DNA of 64,000 nt from Alphaproteobacteria bacterium (GTDB lineage: Bacteria > Pseudomonadota > Alphaproteobacteria > Micropepsales > Micropepsaceae): NCBI GenBank assembly GCA_016124635.1, contig WGNJ01000006.1, positions 90,568 to 154,567 of the forward strand, given 5' to 3'. Below, in pieces: positions 62,311-64,000 of the stretch (positions within the stretch are counted from its first letter, which is position 1; the number at the start of each line of letters is the position of its first letter). Position numbers and translations under genes: made by a program. A model generated the notes under the pieces. It was not told the origin of the DNA, searched no databases, and was given only the letters and a program-made list of their open reading frames with translations.

Positions 62311-62829
62311 ATGCGGGTGATGTTCGCGCTTTTGCTCGGGTGGACCATACCGACTTGGGCCGCAGCCTCCGAGCTCTGCAATGCTCAGTGCAAGATCCAA
62401 ACCTTCATCGATCAGAACATCGGTGTGCCGATCGACCGTCCGATGACGCTCGAATTCTTGCGAAAATTTGCCCCGGTCTTGCGCGAGACTAGAACAAGAG
62501 AGGGCGCCCTCACGGCGGGAGACACGGTCCACATCTTCCGCTACGACGGCCTAACGGTGACTGCCGAGGAGACGAACGATCATCAGCTCGTGCTTCAGAG
62601 GATCGACCTTTCCGGTGGAAGCTATCGGATGGCTTACGGCATCAAGCTTGGCCGGATCGAGCGGCGTGACATCGACTTCTATTTAGGACCGCCCGCCGAG
62701 ACGCGTCACGATCCTGGAAAACCACTCCAGTGGCTCTACACCAATCTCGAGCAAACCGAGGTCGTGACCTTCGACCGTGCGGACGATGCGGTTCTCGCGG
62801 TTCATTGGGACTTCACGCCGGGCGACTAG
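62311..62829 (+). CDS. small secreted protein of unknown function
   Basis: 172 residues. Signal peptide (about 1-19, TWAAAS-ELC) and one cysteine pair near the mature N-terminus (ELCNAQCK). The rest looks like a beta-rich single domain (RYDGLTVTAEETNDHQLVLQ and FDRADDAVLAVHW, shown in parts). I recognise no family. Monocistronic between the repeat-bearing gap and the decapeptide-repeat gene. Confidence 0.65.
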   Translation: MRVMFALLLGWTIPTWAAASELCNAQCKIQTFIDQNIGVPIDRPMTLEFLRKFAPVLRETRTREGALTAGDTVHIFRYDGLTVTAEETNDHQLVLQRIDLSGGSYRMAYGIKLGRIERRDIDFYLGPPAETRHDPGKPLQWLYTNLEQTEVVTFDRADDAVLAVHWDFTPGD

Positions 62830-63071
62830 TCGAGGCTCTGGCTAACCGCAGGGCACCGTAGCTGCTCGCTGCCGACGTGCCGGCCCGGATCGGCTGTTTT
62901 AGGGTTGTTTCCTGGTGAGGCGCTCAAAAACTAGCCAGAATCAGGCGATTTTTGCGGCTGCGAAGCGGACCAAAGTAAATGCGGGGTGTGATCAACGTCT
63001 ATTGACCGGGCGGTAGGGTGAAGACCATTTTGAGCCAATTCCTGGAAAGGTAATGGGAAGCGCAGGGGCTC

Positions 63072-64000
63072 ATGGATTACGAAGCTTTACTCAAAGATAT
63101 TCGAACCTGGATCGGATTGTCCGGGCTCGTCGTCGTAGGCACCGGCGTGGCGCTTGTCGCGCAGGGCTATCCTCCGCACGGAGGCGCGACATCCGGCACG
63201 ATCGTCTCGGCTGAACGGTATCACGCGGCACAGGTTTCCGACGCCGATGTCGGACTTGGCGACCAAAGCGTCGCGGATCTGATGCAGACGGATACCTTCG
63301 AGCTGATGGTGAAGAACCCGTCTTTCCGCGCGATGGTGATGGACCCGGGTTTCCAAGCGCTGGCGCGCGATCCGAACTTGCTTTCCGCCATGGCGAAGTC
63401 GCCGGAGGCGTTCACAGCGCTCGCAAAGGATCCTCAAGCATTTGCGCTCTTTGCGCGTAACGCGGCGGGAGTTGCTGCCTACTTGAAGGCGGCCGAAGCG
63501 CTCGACGCGAACGGCCGTGTTGCGGCTGGACGCAGTGCTGACGCACGTGTTGCACAAGGGCTCGCAGCGCAAGGCAAGGCCGCAGAAGGTTTGGCCGCCC
63601 AAGGTCGTGCCGCCGAAGGTCTTGCTGCGCAGGGTCGCGCCGCCGAGGGCTTAGCGGCTCAAGGCCGTGCAGCGGAAGGTCTTGCTGCGCAAGGTCGCGC
63701 TGCTGAAGGGCTAGCGGCTCAAGGTCGTGCAGCTGAAGGTCTCGCCGCGCAGGGTCGCGCTGCCGAAGGACTGGCGGCTCAAGGTCGTGCAGCTGAAGGT
63801 CTTGCCGCGCAGGGTCGTGCGGCTGAAGGATTGGCGGCTCAAGGTCGTGCGGCTGAAGGTCTTGCTGCGCAAGGTCGCGCTGCCGAGGGCTTAGCGGCTC
63901 AAGGCCGTGCAGCGGAAGGTCTTGCTGCGCAAGGTCGCGCTGCTGAAGGGCTAGCGGCTCAAGGTCGTGCAGCTGAAGGTCTCGCCGCGCAGGGTCGTGC
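63072..64000 (+). CDS. membrane-anchored decapeptide-repeat protein (partial, runs off window)
   Basis: At least 309 residues, no stop before the window end. One transmembrane helix (about 14-31), a helical region with about ten-residue quasi-repeats starting DP or NP (80-140: DPGFQALAR, DPNLLSAMAK, SPEAFTALAK, DPQAFALFAR), then from residue 163 a perfect decapeptide GLAAQGRAAE repeated at least 14 times (first copy has K for R). The ATG is preceded by GCAGGGG. The composition (A, G, Q, R, E only) predicts a long charged alpha-helix or fibre. Function unknown. Confidence 0.85.
   Translation, partial: MDYEALLKDIRTWIGLSGLVVVGTGVALVAQGYPPHGGATSGTIVSAERYHAAQVSDADVGLGDQSVADLMQTDTFELMVKNPSFRAMVMDPGFQALARDPNLLSAMAKSPEAFTALAKDPQAFALFARNAAGVAAYLKAAEALDANGRVAAGRSADARVAQGLAAQGKAAEGLAAQGRAAEGLAAQGRAAEGLAAQGRAAEGLAAQGRAAEGLAAQGRAAEGLAAQGRAAEGLAAQGRAAEGLAAQGRAAEGLAAQGRAAEGLAAQGRAAEGLAAQGRAAEGLAAQGRAAEGLAAQGRAAEGLAAQGR
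63558..64000 (+). repeat. 30-bp coding tandem repeat with 60- and 240-bp higher order
   Basis: Each unit encodes GLAAQGRAAE. Adjacent units differ mostly at third codon positions and alternate in a 60-bp dimer. Bases 63642-63757 are identical to 63882-63997, a 240-bp (8-unit) displacement, so a block was duplicated recently. Continues beyond the window. Confidence 0.95.

Noticed and set aside
63558..64000. 30-bp repeats as a CRISPR array
   Set aside because: The repeats are contiguous with no spacers and stay in one open reading frame as a decapeptide.

Overview
The window reads as a high-GC chromosomal segment from an alphaproteobacterium, most likely of the Hyphomicrobiales (Rhizobiales). 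The evidence is the mix of genes: a FixL/FixJ/FixK-like oxygen-signalling set, a short GltX, a NodT-type outer-membrane lipoprotein, PAS_5 and Omp25-like proteins, an Atm1-type ABC exporter, cytochrome c', and an autotransporter paired with a FecR-domain protein. The genus is not resolved. Genes are packed tightly. Many operon partners overlap by ATGA or TGATG, and several convergent pairs share palindromic stop tetranucleotides.

Layout. 1-3.1 kb: end of an unknown gene, a small membrane protein, a TetR regulator and two tandem MDR oxidoreductases. 3.3-6.1 kb: a Gfo/Idh/MocA dehydrogenase with a DegT-type aminotransferase (nucleotide-sugar amination) and two small envelope proteins. 6.2-12.3 kb: a large hybrid PAS kinase, a DUF1190-like protein, an XRE-cupin regulator divergent from an SDR, a divergent QueA-like protein and an acidic secreted protein, ending at a clear terminator. 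12.3-15.4 kb: SthA transhydrogenase, an Omp25-like barrel and a PAS_5 protein. 15.7-25.3 kb is the housekeeping core: nadE, a TonB-C protein, gltX, cysS, cimA, an S1P-lyase-like PLP enzyme, rarD and a LOG-family gene. 25.5-30 kb: cytochrome c', a diheme cytochrome c, a LysM protein and an Atm1-like exporter. 30-41.8 kb is an efflux block: MacA-MacB-NodT, CsoR divergent from a copper P-type ATPase with a clear CsoR operator, and an RND permease with its adaptor. 42.3-47.3 kb: FecR-domain protein plus a 1419-aa autotransporter. 47.5-50.2 kb: a membrane-anchored PD-(D/E)XK-like protein with a His-rich tail, a GNAT, a membrane protein and tRNA-Gln(CTG).

50.2-58.7 kb is a signalling island. It holds three single-receiver proteins (two of them close paralogs), a zinc-ribbon protein derived from an IS1595-type transposase, a FixK-like and a FixJ-like regulator, a PAS kinase whose third PAS keeps the FixL haem histidine and distal arginine, an Hpt protein, a REC-GGDEF diguanylate cyclase and an Hpt-REC-REC protein. 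Together they could form a branched oxygen-responsive phosphorelay.

59-64 kb: a 990-residue fusion of an ATP-grasp ligase with an M32 metallocarboxypeptidase, a small secreted protein, and a truncated gene made of a perfect decapeptide repeat. A 78-bp repeat with a conserved palindrome occurs twice, at 15.7 kb and, inverted, at 62.1 kb. The most original items are the ligase-peptidase fusion, the 78-bp repeat pair, the decapeptide-repeat protein and the FixL-like island. All functions are inferred from sequence motifs read by eye; no searches were run.
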